Positions 1 to 9,000 of a DNA stretch of 14,069 nucleotides are shown in pieces. This DNA comes from Cyclostephanos tholiformis (lineage: Eukaryota; Bacillariophyta; Thalassiosirophyceae; Thalassiosirales; Thalassiosiraceae). The notes under the pieces are model-generated. The model was not told the DNA's origin, did no database searches, and was given only the letters and a program-made list of their open reading frames with translations. Made by a program: the position numbers and the translations under genes. Location of the stretch: contig JALLPB010002402.1 of NCBI GenBank assembly GCA_036939975.1, forward strand, positions 1 to 14,069. The letters run 5' to 3'. Every line of letters starts with the position of its first letter. Position 1 is the stretch's first letter.

Positions 1-208
1 TGTAAAATTTATTTAAGCGATTAGAGTAAGTTAGTAGAGAAAAAAGTAAGCGATCAACATACTGCAAGATGAGTCGGCGTACGTTTTTGGGAGGTGGTGC
101 CGGCCCTCCCTTCCCTCCCCCCACACGTGCCCTAAAAAACACTCAACCTCACCAACGCACGAAATAATACACACCACACACACGCGCGCGCGCTAGAGCA
201 CATAAAAA
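1..208 (+). promoter_or_regulatory. upstream/leader region of the plastid-targeted gene
   Basis: Non-coding DNA before the first gene. It starts AT-rich, then turns pyrimidine-rich (runs of C and T near 105-122) and A/C-rich with a short CA and CG dinucleotide tract around 172-193. The putative start codon sits in an A-rich context (five A residues before ATG). I see no convincing TATA box. Transcription of the gene at 209 probably starts in this stretch, but that is inferred from position only. Confidence 0.3.
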
Positions 209-507
209 ATGAAACCTCGAATCGCCGCCGCATTGGGCCATTATATCGCATTCGCCTGCACGTGCCGTGCGGCGTTCGCGTTCGTCGCACCCGCAGCGTC
301 GTCAAGGGACGTCGTCGTTCCCGCAGCGTCGCGCATTCACCATCGCGGGACGACATCGACGATATCGACGTCGACGTCCCTGCGCCTCGTCGAGCTAACG
401 CCGGAACCCGAGGGGGGGGATGAACTCGAGCGCGCGTCGTCGTCGTCGTCGTCGTCGCTATTGCCGGGTAGCCGATTGAAGAATATGGGACCTGACGACG
501 ACGACGT

Positions 508-545
<38 letters not shown>

Positions 546-1233
546 TGATGTTTCGGGGGTCGATGGGAGGTTGCGCATCGCAAACCGGCGTGTGTTGTCG
601 TGTTGATAATGACGTTGTGTCGAAAACCGATCCCTTTCGTTCGTCGATAATATAATACGCATGCGTCGTGTTGATTGCTTTTTTTCGTTGCCCATATTTG
701 TTACTCATACATACACCCACCCATCCATCCCCCAGGGACAAGTTCCACCGTACGCCCAACCCCAGATGACCGGTTTCGCCGTACAAGAGGCGATCATCAA
801 AGCATGTGAGTCCGAAAAGTAACCGAGCAGAACCCGAACCCGCCACTGTCCTTCGGAAATGAGGGCATATCCGCGGTTTCCGCCCGATTTTCGTTTGATA
901 TTGATGTATGGAATTTCGTCCTTTTCTTCGCTTTTTTTTTTTTTACCGAATTTCCTCCCATGTATGTTACCATGCGATCACCCACCACCCATCGCAGGCG
1001 AGCAATCCCTGGAGGCATACGGCATCGAATCCCTCCCGGGTAGTGCCGGGGAAGTCACGGTACACGAGGACATCAAGGATCTATGCAAGGGTTATAAACT
1101 CGGTAACGACGTTGCCTTTACTGCGACTTACAGGGGGAAGTTCGATGCCTCGGTCCATCCTCCCAAGGGATCATCGACAGAGGTGTCTTCGTCGAAGGAT
1201 GTCGTGGTCGATGTTGAGGTGGTGGTCGAATAA
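209..1233 (+). CDS. probable plastid-targeted protein of unknown function, three exons
   Basis: Proposed coding exons are 209-589, 736-805 and 998-1233, giving 228 residues. All junctions keep frame: introns start GTGTGT and GTGAGT and end in CCCAG and GCAG, and the second intron splits a Cys codon. Residues 5-29 form a hydrophobic secretory leader ending A-F-A/F-V-A-P, matching the diatom ASAFAP class, in which Phe at +1 directs import across the four plastid membranes. A Ser/Thr/Arg-rich transit-like segment follows. Next come an eight-Ser run from a (CGT)n tract at 435-457 and twelve Gly from a 36-G run. The mature part (about residues 128-228) contains QEAIIKACEQSLEAYGIESL and a DIKDLCKGYKLGND stretch, then an acidic, Val-rich tail. 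I do not recognise the family. Exon 1 could instead end at 505 (GTCGGG donor, same phase), which would remove the Gly run. Targeting is moderately supported; function is unknown. Confidence 0.62.
509..544 (+). repeat. 36-bp poly-G homopolymer
   Basis: An uninterrupted run of 36 G residues lies inside exon 1 and is read as twelve Gly codons in the chosen frame. Its length keeps the frame open (36 is a multiple of three), but homopolymers this long are prone to replication slippage and to sequencing or assembly error. It may instead fall inside an enlarged intron 1 starting at 506. Confidence 0.9.
590..735 (+). other. intron 1 of the plastid-targeted gene
   Basis: Predicted intron of 146 nt in phase 0. 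The donor is GTGTGT at 590 and the acceptor CCCCAG ends at 735 after a pyrimidine-rich run. The reading frame of exon 1 meets a stop at 653-655 inside this segment, so splicing is needed to reach the downstream coding exons. A donor at 506 in the same phase is an alternative. Confidence 0.5.
806..997 (+). other. intron 2 of the plastid-targeted gene
   Basis: Predicted intron of 192 nt with a strong GTGAGT donor at 806-811 and a GCAG acceptor ending at 997, preceded by T-rich and C-rich tracts. Joining 805 to 998 restores a Cys codon and keeps the frame open to the stop at 1231-1233. Confidence 0.6.
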
Positions 1234-1475
1234 GCACGTCTTTTGCCCGTGATATGTCTCTTCTTCTATGGAATTACCCCACTCGGAGGAGAGGTCGTAA
1301 TGGGATGGGATGTGCTGGATGTCGAGGAAATGGCCGAATACCACTTATTTAGTGGTGGTGATATATGTCGCCGTAGAGATTACTTAGGTAGCGGATATCT
1401 TATATTTAATTTTACCGCGATGATATCTATCAAAATTTAGACCAAACTCGCAAAATTCTATGCATGACAACTAGA

Positions 1476-4400
1476 TCATCCAGTTTTGTTCTTAGGGCCA
1501 TTGCCCACTTTTGCCAACATCGTGTCTAGCGGAGCGCCCTTTTGGTAGCTTTTGTGTTTAGGGACTAGCAAATCTTCACCTGTAAATGTTGATTTCTTGA
1601 CAGTCGGACGAAGTTGATTCAACTCCTTCACTATTTGTTCGAATAATGGACGCTCCGAGGGAACTTCTCTCCAGCATTTCACCATGATCTCATTCCAAGG
1701 ACAGCCTGGTGGAATATCTGGTCTCAGTCGATCATTGGCTACCATGGCAATCACCTGCGTGCTCTCCAACCCTGCATACACTTCTCTCCTCGTTGCTAAT
1801 TCCCACAAAATGATGCCAAAACCATAAACATCGCTGTATTTTGAGCAGCGCGCGTGCTTCAATACCTCGGGTGCCATCCAACATGCAGTTCCGACTCCAT
1901 GGGTCATGGTTCGCGATCCTGCCAATGTTGCACGGGCTGAACCCCAATCACCAATCTTGGCACTCATGATTGGTTTTATTTTGAAGGCGCTGGAATCTGA
2001 CTCGCTCCTCGAGTGGTCCCTCGATTTACTCTTTGATTCACTCTTTGATTCACTCTTTGATTTTTTCTTTGATTCACTGTTTGATTCACTCGTTACTTCG
2101 GCCTTCCCTGAGCCACCGCCACTCAATCTCAATGGCCATATTAACAATTTGGTGTCGTTTGATTTGTCCTTTGTTTCTTCTTGCTCTGCAAATGTTTCGT
2201 GGACAAAAATATTATGGCTTTTCAAATCACGGTGAATGATTGGTGGATCCTGAGAGTGTAAGTACGTCATTCCCTCGGCCACTTGCAATGCAAGATTAAG
2301 ACGTGCTTCAAGTGGCAAACTGCGTTCTCTATCATCAAGCAATTGCCGCAAGCTCCCCAGTGAGCATAACTCACTAACAATCCATATTGCCTGTGCGGTT
2401 AATGAACAACCAAAAAGCTGCAGCACGTTGGGGTGCCTGAGCATAGCCATCATCCCAGCCTCCCCAATAATTTCCTCTACAATGGCCTGCTGTTGCATGG
2501 ACTTTCCGGCAATTGCCGCTTGTGCGAAAACAAACTCTTTCACTGCCACCGCTGAGCTCCCCCATTTAGCACTCCACACTCGACCAAACGTCCCCTCACC
2601 GATGATACGATGCAGTATTACCTCTTGAGGGTCAATCAGAGTCAGAAAATGTGGATGTTCTACAAAGCGGTTACTCATTGCTCTGTGATAAGCTTCTGCT
2701 ACATTCGTATTTTGCACATGACTGTACGTCAATGTGTCCAGCGAAATGCCCTTCATTTGTGCATTCCTGTCAAAGAGGAAGGACATAATATTCTGGTTGA
2801 TACTTTTGTTGCACATGAGTGCTAGGAACAACCCAATCAGAGCGCCAAGCGTCACGCAATAAGCAATAATAGTGTACTCGATGACGCTCGACCTGGTGGG
2901 CGCCTTGTCTCCCCCCTCTGAGCTTTGAATGTGCGGGTCGAGCTGAGAGATGGCCATTATAACTCCATGCACATCATCATTTGCGAGATCGACTGTTACC
3001 GGAACGAACATCCTCTGAGTGCAGCTCGCACTCGCAGGTGGACGATTCTTTACAAGAGAACTTTTAGTTTCAGTTGTTGTGTCGCATTTGACTTCGATCG
3101 TTTTATACGACCATTTTGAGAGAAAATTGTCTCCCCCGATAAATACTGTTCCTACATAGTCACCAAATCCATTTGATAGGGTGTGTAGGGGCTCATCGTG
3201 TCCTTGGAAACCAGGTAACCATGACCACACAAATTCGTGATCTGCTTCTGCTATTACAATCGCCTCGTTATTCTCTCCACTCATTTGGTCTGACTCAATA
3301 ATACTCTGAAGTCCCCGAGACCTGTAATTGAGTTCGTCATCATTTATTTTTGTGGCAGATGCTTCTTCAAAAAACACTTTCTTCTTTATTGTTGCCTTAA
3401 GAACTGCCACTGTGTACGGACGTGATTCGTCAGGCCAAGTTGTTCCATTCGTCGTTTTCCCAGCCACCAGAAGCCCATATGGAGTCAGAAGCATGTTCCC
3501 TCCACCTGTGGGTAGGACGGAGTGAGCGGGATCGGCAAGACATGTCCACGAACCAGTCTTCATCTCATATGCTGCTAGGCCTAGGCACTCTTCGTTCGTT
3601 TTAATTAGCCGTTCAAAAGCCCCCATAACATACAGCACACCGTTCTCTTGGTCGAATTGAAGGGCCGTGCCTACACCATCTTCTGTGACATTCTTCATCG
3701 CGAGCCCACCACCTGGATGTGCAACCAAATGCCCCGAGTCCTGATCATAGACTGCGAGGCCAGCCGGGATGTTCCTACCGTCAATAGCATTGAATTTCCC
3801 CGCCACATGGAGTTGCCTCCTCTCTGAATCCCACGCCAGCGCAAGAATTGTAACTGTACACCATGAACAGGTTATCTGTCCGACGGCTAATGGAAGCCAG
3901 ACTTGATCTATTGCATTGTAATGGGCGATATTGAAGATTTTCACAAACTCGTGTTTGTTGCCATTCCACACTTGCGTCTGGAACGATCCACCAACAAACA
4001 AATCATTTGGTCCTGCAACTGCGGCCGACGTTATTTTCATTCCCTTTGATAAAGCAGAGTTGCACAATCCTTCTCCTATCTTCGACAGGTCGGAGCCATC
4101 CCATTTACCAACTGAGCAGTAAGTAGTTTGGCTATTTCGATACGTGGTATCAAATGAGCCTACAACAATAAGATTTTTTCCAAAATTTTCGTCTGTAACA
4201 TGAGGTTGCTCTTCCTTGGCATTCGAGTACCCCGATCTGTACTCCCTTGCGTTGCTATTTGTAACAAGAGAATGATTTGCCAAAAGCGAGTACACCTCAC
4301 CACCTGAATAGGAGTTGTACAAGCTCAATTGGATTCGCTGTCGTAAACTCCATTTCCCAGTCATGAGGTTGAGTTGCGCGATATTGCAAGGCTCATCTTC

Positions 4401-5144
4401 AACGGTCATTTGTCCCGCAATGACGAGTTGAGGATCTGTAAGCGATTCTTGGGGTTGCAACTGTGGGTTTGGTCGAGGAGATTTGCTACTTTCAGTGGAA
4501 GAATCATGAGTAATCGAATCCGAGTCGTTACCATCTTCAAAGCCCCCATCATTATTTTGAAGCTGGCGATTATTCTCCATTGATAGACGATGTAAGTCTG
4601 AATGCTGAGCTGAAATCGCCTTAATTCTGCCATCGCTATGGTAGACATGCTGACCATTGGTCTGTCGAGAGCCTTCCGTCATATGAGATTTTTCCAACTT
4701 ACTGTTGTTCTTAAGTATTCGTGATGTAATATTACTTCTCGCAAATGATGATGAATGGTCCCCCAGCGGAACGTTCTTCACCAGATCGATTATGTATTTC
4801 ATCCGTCTCACAGACGTGTCCGACATGACGGCTATAAGAACCGTAGAAAGAATGAATGAGGTTGCTATTGTCCTGGCTATTCCTCTTATTTTCCGTCGAC
4901 GTTCATTTTTTATGCATGATATTGAGCCCGTGCACAACGGGGGCTTCGAAATCCGTGCGCAAGACTGGAGTGATCCATGTGACATGCTGCCCAATGTTGT
5001 TTCGGAGCAAGGGCAAGGTAACGGTAGGTTTGAGACCCTGTCGATCAATACGTCTTCTGCATCCTGCATCGAGGAGAAATTGCTTTCATATGTTTGCGCA
5101 TGATCATTGTGAGAATCACCAACGTCGTCCCCAATAAACCACAT
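1476..5144 (-). CDS. receptor-like TKL-type protein kinase with Rax2-like ectodomain
   Basis: Single open frame of 1222 residues with no intron. Residues 1-86 are probably cytoplasmic; a membrane segment lies at about 89-107. The ectodomain (about 110-755) has a Ser/Asn-rich stalk and then repeats of the Rax2/beta-propeller kind: VVGSFDTT, DLFVGGSF, LHVAGKFNAIDG, VLYVMGAF with following LAVYD/LAAYE strands. It also has several N-glycosylation sequons. A second membrane segment is at about 757-778. The kinase domain (about 841-1179) has the Gly loop GEGTFGRV (849-856), VAVK with Lys869, alphaC Glu895, HRDLKSHN (971-978), APE (1091-1093), D1105 and a conserved Arg at 1165. This pattern fits TKL kinases and predicts Ser/Thr phosphorylation triggered by an outside signal. 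Two oddities are a 75-80-residue low-complexity insert after HRDLKSHNIFV and DWG (1066-1068) where DFG is usual. Catalytic residues are otherwise present, so activity is plausible. The ligand is unknown. It is convergent with the gene at 209-1233. Confidence 0.88.
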   Translation of the reverse strand: MWFIGDDVGDSHNDHAQTYESNFSSMQDAEDVLIDRVSNLPLPCPCSETTLGSMSHGSLQSCARISKPPLCTGSISCIKNERRRKIRGIARTIATSFILSTVLIAVMSDTSVRRMKYIIDLVKNVPLGDHSSSFARSNITSRILKNNSKLEKSHMTEGSRQTNGQHVYHSDGRIKAISAQHSDLHRLSMENNRQLQNNDGGFEDGNDSDSITHDSSTESSKSPRPNPQLQPQESLTDPQLVIAGQMTVEDEPCNIAQLNLMTGKWSLRQRIQLSLYNSYSGGEVYSLLANHSLVTNSNAREYRSGYSNAKEEQPHVTDENFGKNLIVVGSFDTTYRNSQTTYCSVGKWDGSDLSKIGEGLCNSALSKGMKITSAAVAGPNDLFVGGSFQTQVWNGNKHEFVKIFNIAHYNAIDQVWLPLAVGQITCSWCTVTILALAWDSERRQLHVAGKFNAIDGRNIPAGLAVYDQDSGHLVAHPGGGLAMKNVTEDGVGTALQFDQENGVLYVMGAFERLIKTNEECLGLAAYEMKTGSWTCLADPAHSVLPTGGGNMLLTPYGLLVAGKTTNGTTWPDESRPYTVAVLKATIKKKVFFEEASATKINDDELNYRSRGLQSIIESDQMSGENNEAIVIAEADHEFVWSWLPGFQGHDEPLHTLSNGFGDYVGTVFIGGDNFLSKWSYKTIEVKCDTTTETKSSLVKNRPPASASCTQRMFVPVTVDLANDDVHGVIMAISQLDPHIQSSEGGDKAPTRSSVIEYTIIAYCVTLGALIGLFLALMCNKSINQNIMSFLFDRNAQMKGISLDTLTYSHVQNTNVAEAYHRAMSNRFVEHPHFLTLIDPQEVILHRIIGEGTFGRVWSAKWGSSAVAVKEFVFAQAAIAGKSMQQQAIVEEIIGEAGMMAMLRHPNVLQLFGCSLTAQAIWIVSELCSLGSLRQLLDDRERSLPLEARLNLALQVAEGMTYLHSQDPPIIHRDLKSHNIFVHETFAEQEETKDKSNDTKLLIWPLRLSGGGSGKAEVTSESNSESKKKSKSESKSESKSKSRDHSRSESDSSAFKIKPIMSAKIGDWGSARATLAGSRTMTHGVGTACWMAPEVLKHARCSKYSDVYGFGIILWELATRREVYAGLESTQVIAMVANDRLRPDIPPGCPWNEIMVKCWREVPSERPLFEQIVKELNQLRPTVKKSTFTGEDLLVPKHKSYQKGAPLDTMLAKVGNGPKNKTG
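2020..2093 (-). repeat. degenerate 12-bp tandem repeats coding the Ser/Lys/Glu insert of the kinase
   Basis: About six imperfect copies of a 12-bp unit (plus strand TTTGATTCACTC) lie in tandem. On the minus strand they encode repeats of Ser-Glu-Ser-Lys at about residues 1017-1041, within the insert between the HRD and DWG motifs. Copy number is always a multiple of 12 bp here, so expansion or contraction would keep the frame. It probably varies between strains. Confidence 0.8.
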
Positions 5145-5628
5145 TATCTATACATGCGACGCCAATGCAGGTGCGAATAGAGTGCGGTTAAAAGACCTGT
5201 TCCATGGCCCGTATTCGCGATGTCTTGTAGAAATTCCCCCCCCCAGTAAATGTACAGATGAATGATGAGGTACGCAGCATCGAAGATAAAATGGGAAAGT
5301 TTGGTATCTTACTCCTACTCCTTCGGCGGAAATTAATGGTGTGTACGACATACTTGAGCACACTTGCAAGAGAGAGAATTTTTGCGTCTAAGCCTTCACA
5401 TGTCATTTTGTATCATAGCGTCATCGTGTCGACAGCAAAAGAAGGAAGAATTCTCACTCTGGGATGGGTGGTGTCAACAAAAAGTCTAGTATCGGATCTG
5501 TGACGCCCAATATGTAAAATGGCTGAGTTTCTATCTAATGCCACATTCCATTCCCGAAAAACCACAACATTCCGCGGTTTTTTCGTGTATTATAGAGAAT
5601 TTTTCGTGTGTTATAGAAAATCAGGCAT
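5145..5628. other. intergenic stretch between the kinase gene and the piggyBac-type element
   Basis: No convincing gene is seen in these 484 bases; the open frames lack domain or compositional signs of coding. The part nearest 5145 should hold the promoter and 5' leader of the kinase gene, which is read leftward, but I see no clear core element. It contains an eight-C run near 5238, an imperfect hairpin at 5555-5585 (arms CGAAAAACC and GGTTTTTTCG) and a two-copy 21-bp tandem repeat at about 5579-5620. Confidence 0.5.
5579..5620. repeat. two-copy 21-bp tandem repeat beside the transposon end
   Basis: Two adjacent imperfect copies share the core TTTTCGTGTRTTATAGARAA. They end eight bases before the left terminal inverted repeat of the piggyBac-type element. 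They belong to the host flank, or to a degraded extension of the element; the sequence alone does not decide. Confidence 0.65.
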
Positions 5629-5659
5629 TATCGTTCGGGCGGGGCGCGCAAAGTACCAC
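5629..5659 (+). repeat. left terminal inverted repeat of the piggyBac-type element
   Basis: It starts TATCGTTCGGGCGGGGC, continues with GCGC and ends AAAGTACCAC. It matches the reverse complement of 9581-9614 except for one substitution and a three-base gap. The first 17 bases are identical. Its high GC content stands out from the AT-rich surroundings. Confidence 0.88.
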
Positions 5660-5660
5660 T

Positions 5661-6074
5661 TGAGGTATTACATTTAATTCTAAGGTATTATTCGAGACTC
5701 GCCATCAGTACTGATTCCTATGTAGAAGTCTTTTTTTTTGCCCGTATTACATAATTCTCAAGTGTTACCTTGCATAATACTTGGAGTTGTTAGCCTCACT
5801 TCTCAGATGTTATTTTTGGACTTGCTGTAAGTACCGATTCCTACGTTACGAGTTTTTTGGGCATTCACTCGTTCAAAACTTTTCAAGTGGTATTTATGCT
5901 AACACCTCAAGTTGTGTAAGGCAATTCTCAGATATTATTTATTGTGGCCCACACATCTACTGTTCCTGTGTACATGCTGATAATTTCCAAGTTGTAATTA
6001 TGCTAACACCTCAAGTTGTGTGAGGCAATTCTCAGATATTAACTACCGCAACAAACAAAATTACTGATCCTACG
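5661..6074. repeat. array of degenerate subterminal repeats at the left end
   Basis: A block related to TACTGATTCCTACGTAG recurs at about 5707, 5830, 5956 and 6061, spaced 105-126 bp. A TTCTCAGATRTTA block precedes or accompanies copies near 5799, 5924 and 6027. The best pair is 5895-5937 and 5999-6041: 43 bp, one mismatch. A GGTATTA motif recurs near 5664 and 5684. The fourth copy overlaps the transposase stop codon (6070-6072). Repeats of this kind in DNA transposons are usually transposase-binding sites; here that role is inferred. Confidence 0.75.
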
Positions 6075-9000
6075 TAGAATGTGTGAATACACCTCGTGCC
6101 AAGCCGTAAAAGTCCTGATTGTGATACATCATCAAACATTTGGCGCCATTCCAACCTCGGCCCTTCATGATGCACAAACTCCTACAGCAGATGGTACACT
6201 TCCAAATAGTCTTTGTCCCACACACCTCGCAAATTGCTGCATTATTCATTTTCTTAACGTTGCGAAAATGATTATTCAACTCATCCACTGTAGCACAGAA
6301 TCGAGGCATTTCTCTTACTGCTCTCCTGAATACATCAAATGTCAAGCCATCGTTGGAAATGACATCATCGTCCGCACTATTCACAGATGTACCACTCCTG
6401 CGAATCTTGTGTTGTTGCGTGAACCGCCGGAATTTATCATCCCCTGCGTAGCGATTGTCCCGAGGGTCATATTGTAGCATTTGCTCCGATAAACGCATTC
6501 GGAACTCCGTAAATCCCATCCGCTTCTTAATCGAAATCGCCCACGATGGATCTAGCAGTCCATCACAACACTCATTGTACATGTCGTAGGCTGCAATGAT
6601 TCCCATAGACTTGGCATGTAGATAGGGTGAATGCCAATACTTCCACGTCAAATATCGATTGCTGGCATTCTTGATCATGTGATCAAGGTTGTCTATTCCG
6701 TAATAGTGCCGAAGATAAGTCTCTCGTGCTTCATTTTGTTCGATACCCCAAACTCGTTTTTGGTTTCCCTTGCCCCTGACTTTTTTTGAAACATAATTTG
6801 TAACCGACGGAAGATTGTTCACACCACAAATATTCGTTGCACCCGTTGACTGAAAGGAAACCAAAGTCTGCGTGAAAGCCTTTGATTCAATGCCAGCAGG
6901 ACACTGTTTGATTGCAACAATTGGCATCACATAACGCATAGCCTTAGCTTTGGGGCAGCCAGGGGGCACTTTGTCATGATGCAAATACTCCTTCAGACCT
7001 TGTGGGAAGCGATCACGGCGGTTTGTCATAGTACAACCGTATCCCTTTTTTCCGAACAATGTCATGACGTGATCACCAGAGAAATGATTGTCGGCAACAA
7101 TGTGTGGTGGTTTGAAATAGATCTTCTTCAATTGGTATTGCGTGATCCCTAACCCGGTAGGCTTTGGGATTGAGACCACTCCACGGTCTGACGGATCCCC
7201 ATTCACAACCAGTGCGTCAATGGATCTCAAAAGGTCATAAACTTCTGATGGCCCTTGAGCATTAAATCCTTCCGGACGCTTGTGAAGTTTGTGCCGATGT
7301 ATGTAAGCATGCGGATAACGTCGATGAATGTCATACAACATCGTCGTCTGACCTCCCTTTGAGACTCTCTTGTCCCTGAGGCGACCGCCTGCTTCACCGC
7401 AATACCCGCCAAAACCCCATGTAGTTTCATCGATTGTCCCATCCAAGTCACCACACAGTGTCACGTAGTTCATGTTGTGGATAAGACACTTGAATATGAA
7501 GTCATACTTCACACAAGGATCGTATCCGTCCATTCCACGCGGTACTGCAATTAGATTGTTGTTTAGCTTGAAGAACCTCTTGATGATCTTCCAACGCTCC
7601 CTTACAATGGATTCAGCAATGGTAGCATCATAACGTGGATCATTTACATCCCAACGGGAAAACATGGTCCCTGGATTGCCGTCCAATGAACCATGCCGAA
7701 TAGGGACACCAGCCCAATGAACCAATTCCGGGACCGTCACGTTGCGCCAGTCATGTCCCATCCCAGAGCCAGCTCCACATGTTGAGGCATAGACATTGGT
7801 AAAGATGGCAACATTGGAGTAATATGGCATTCGATCGTCATTCTCAATTCCTGAGGTCTCAGGTGGGCAGAATGGGAACAGGAGTTGGTAGAAGAAGAGA
7901 GGATCGGATCTCACACGATCCGCATCACATCCATGCTTCCTCAAAACGTTCACGTCGAGGGATCCTCTTCGACTATCCGGCTTCAGGTTTTGTTGAGTTG
8001 CTTCGTCTCGGACGTACGTACCCACATCGAATGCATCAGGTGTCCAACCATTGTAGTGGAACCTCCACCCATTGATCTCCCGTTCGCCCTTTTCATTTAC
8101 AGGGACTACCATTGCTCCGGCAGGAGTGAAGTGGCCGCAATACACTCCTCCTTTTTTGTACTTTGCTTCGAAAGAATACAAACTCCATGCTCCAGGGTTG
8201 TCAATGTCATCTGCTTGAGGGGCATTTCCTTTTGGTTGATAACCAGTCCAATTAGGTGGAGGGCCAGGAGGAACCCATCCTTCTGGCGCACCCAACAGCT
8301 GAACCCCTGTATTTCCTACTTTGCGTGCAAATTCCTCACCCTTCACATCATCCAGGTTGTCCGCATCATCACCAATAGGTTCGTTGGACGATTCCAACAT
8401 TTCTCTGAGAATGGTCGCCTCATTATGGATGTCTGCTTCTTCCCCTTCATCATCACTGTCTCCCATATCGCCCACTTCGTCTGAAAAATCATCTGAACTT
8501 CCATCCTGCACAGAATCCGGACTTCCCTCCTCCACAACATAATTGATTGTCGGCTCTGGCTCGTCTGGCTCTGGTGGATCTTTTCTTTCAGCAACATTGT
8601 CCACATCGCTCGCATCCGCAGTTCCCTCAACAAGAAATTGTTCACTCTCAGCATTCTTTTTTCTTTTCTTCTTCTTCTTATTAACACTTGGTGTTAATAT
8701 CACACCTCCCGTTCCAGTAATGGATGAATCCGCCGGACTTGCAGTGGGACACACTTTATCAATTGGATGCCCCCCTGCTTTCTTCCTCCTTGATGGAGTC
8801 ACATCATCTGGAGAAGGCTGTTTCTCCGGTGCCGCTCTGTATTTGTAGTTTGGATGATGGTGGCAACAATATCTTGCAATCACTTCATCATAACCCTCTC
8901 TCCTTTCCCAATCGCCTTGGCATAAGTGATGCACAGTGCGCTCACATCCTTGTTTCTGGCATGGTAGGGGTTTCACCGCCGTCAGGTTGCACACTATTGC

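Noticed and set aside
337..846. Minus-strand frame of 169 residues over the first gene
   Set aside because: It is the antisense of exon 1 and intron 1. Its length comes from the poly-G run (read as poly-Pro) and the CGT repeat, and the plus-strand gene has splice sites and a targeting leader.
4705..5103. Plus-strand frame of 132 residues over the kinase N-terminus
   Set aside because: It is antisense to the N-terminal and membrane part of the 1222-residue kinase, with no independent coding sign.
5258..5503. Plus-strand frame of 81 residues between the kinase gene and the transposon
   Set aside because: No domain, signal or codon evidence; it lies in the probable promoter region of the kinase gene and could be chance.
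7885..8484. Plus-strand frame of 199 residues inside the piggyBac transposase
   Set aside because: It is a shadow of the minus-strand transposase, with no recognisable motif and composition typical of antisense reading.
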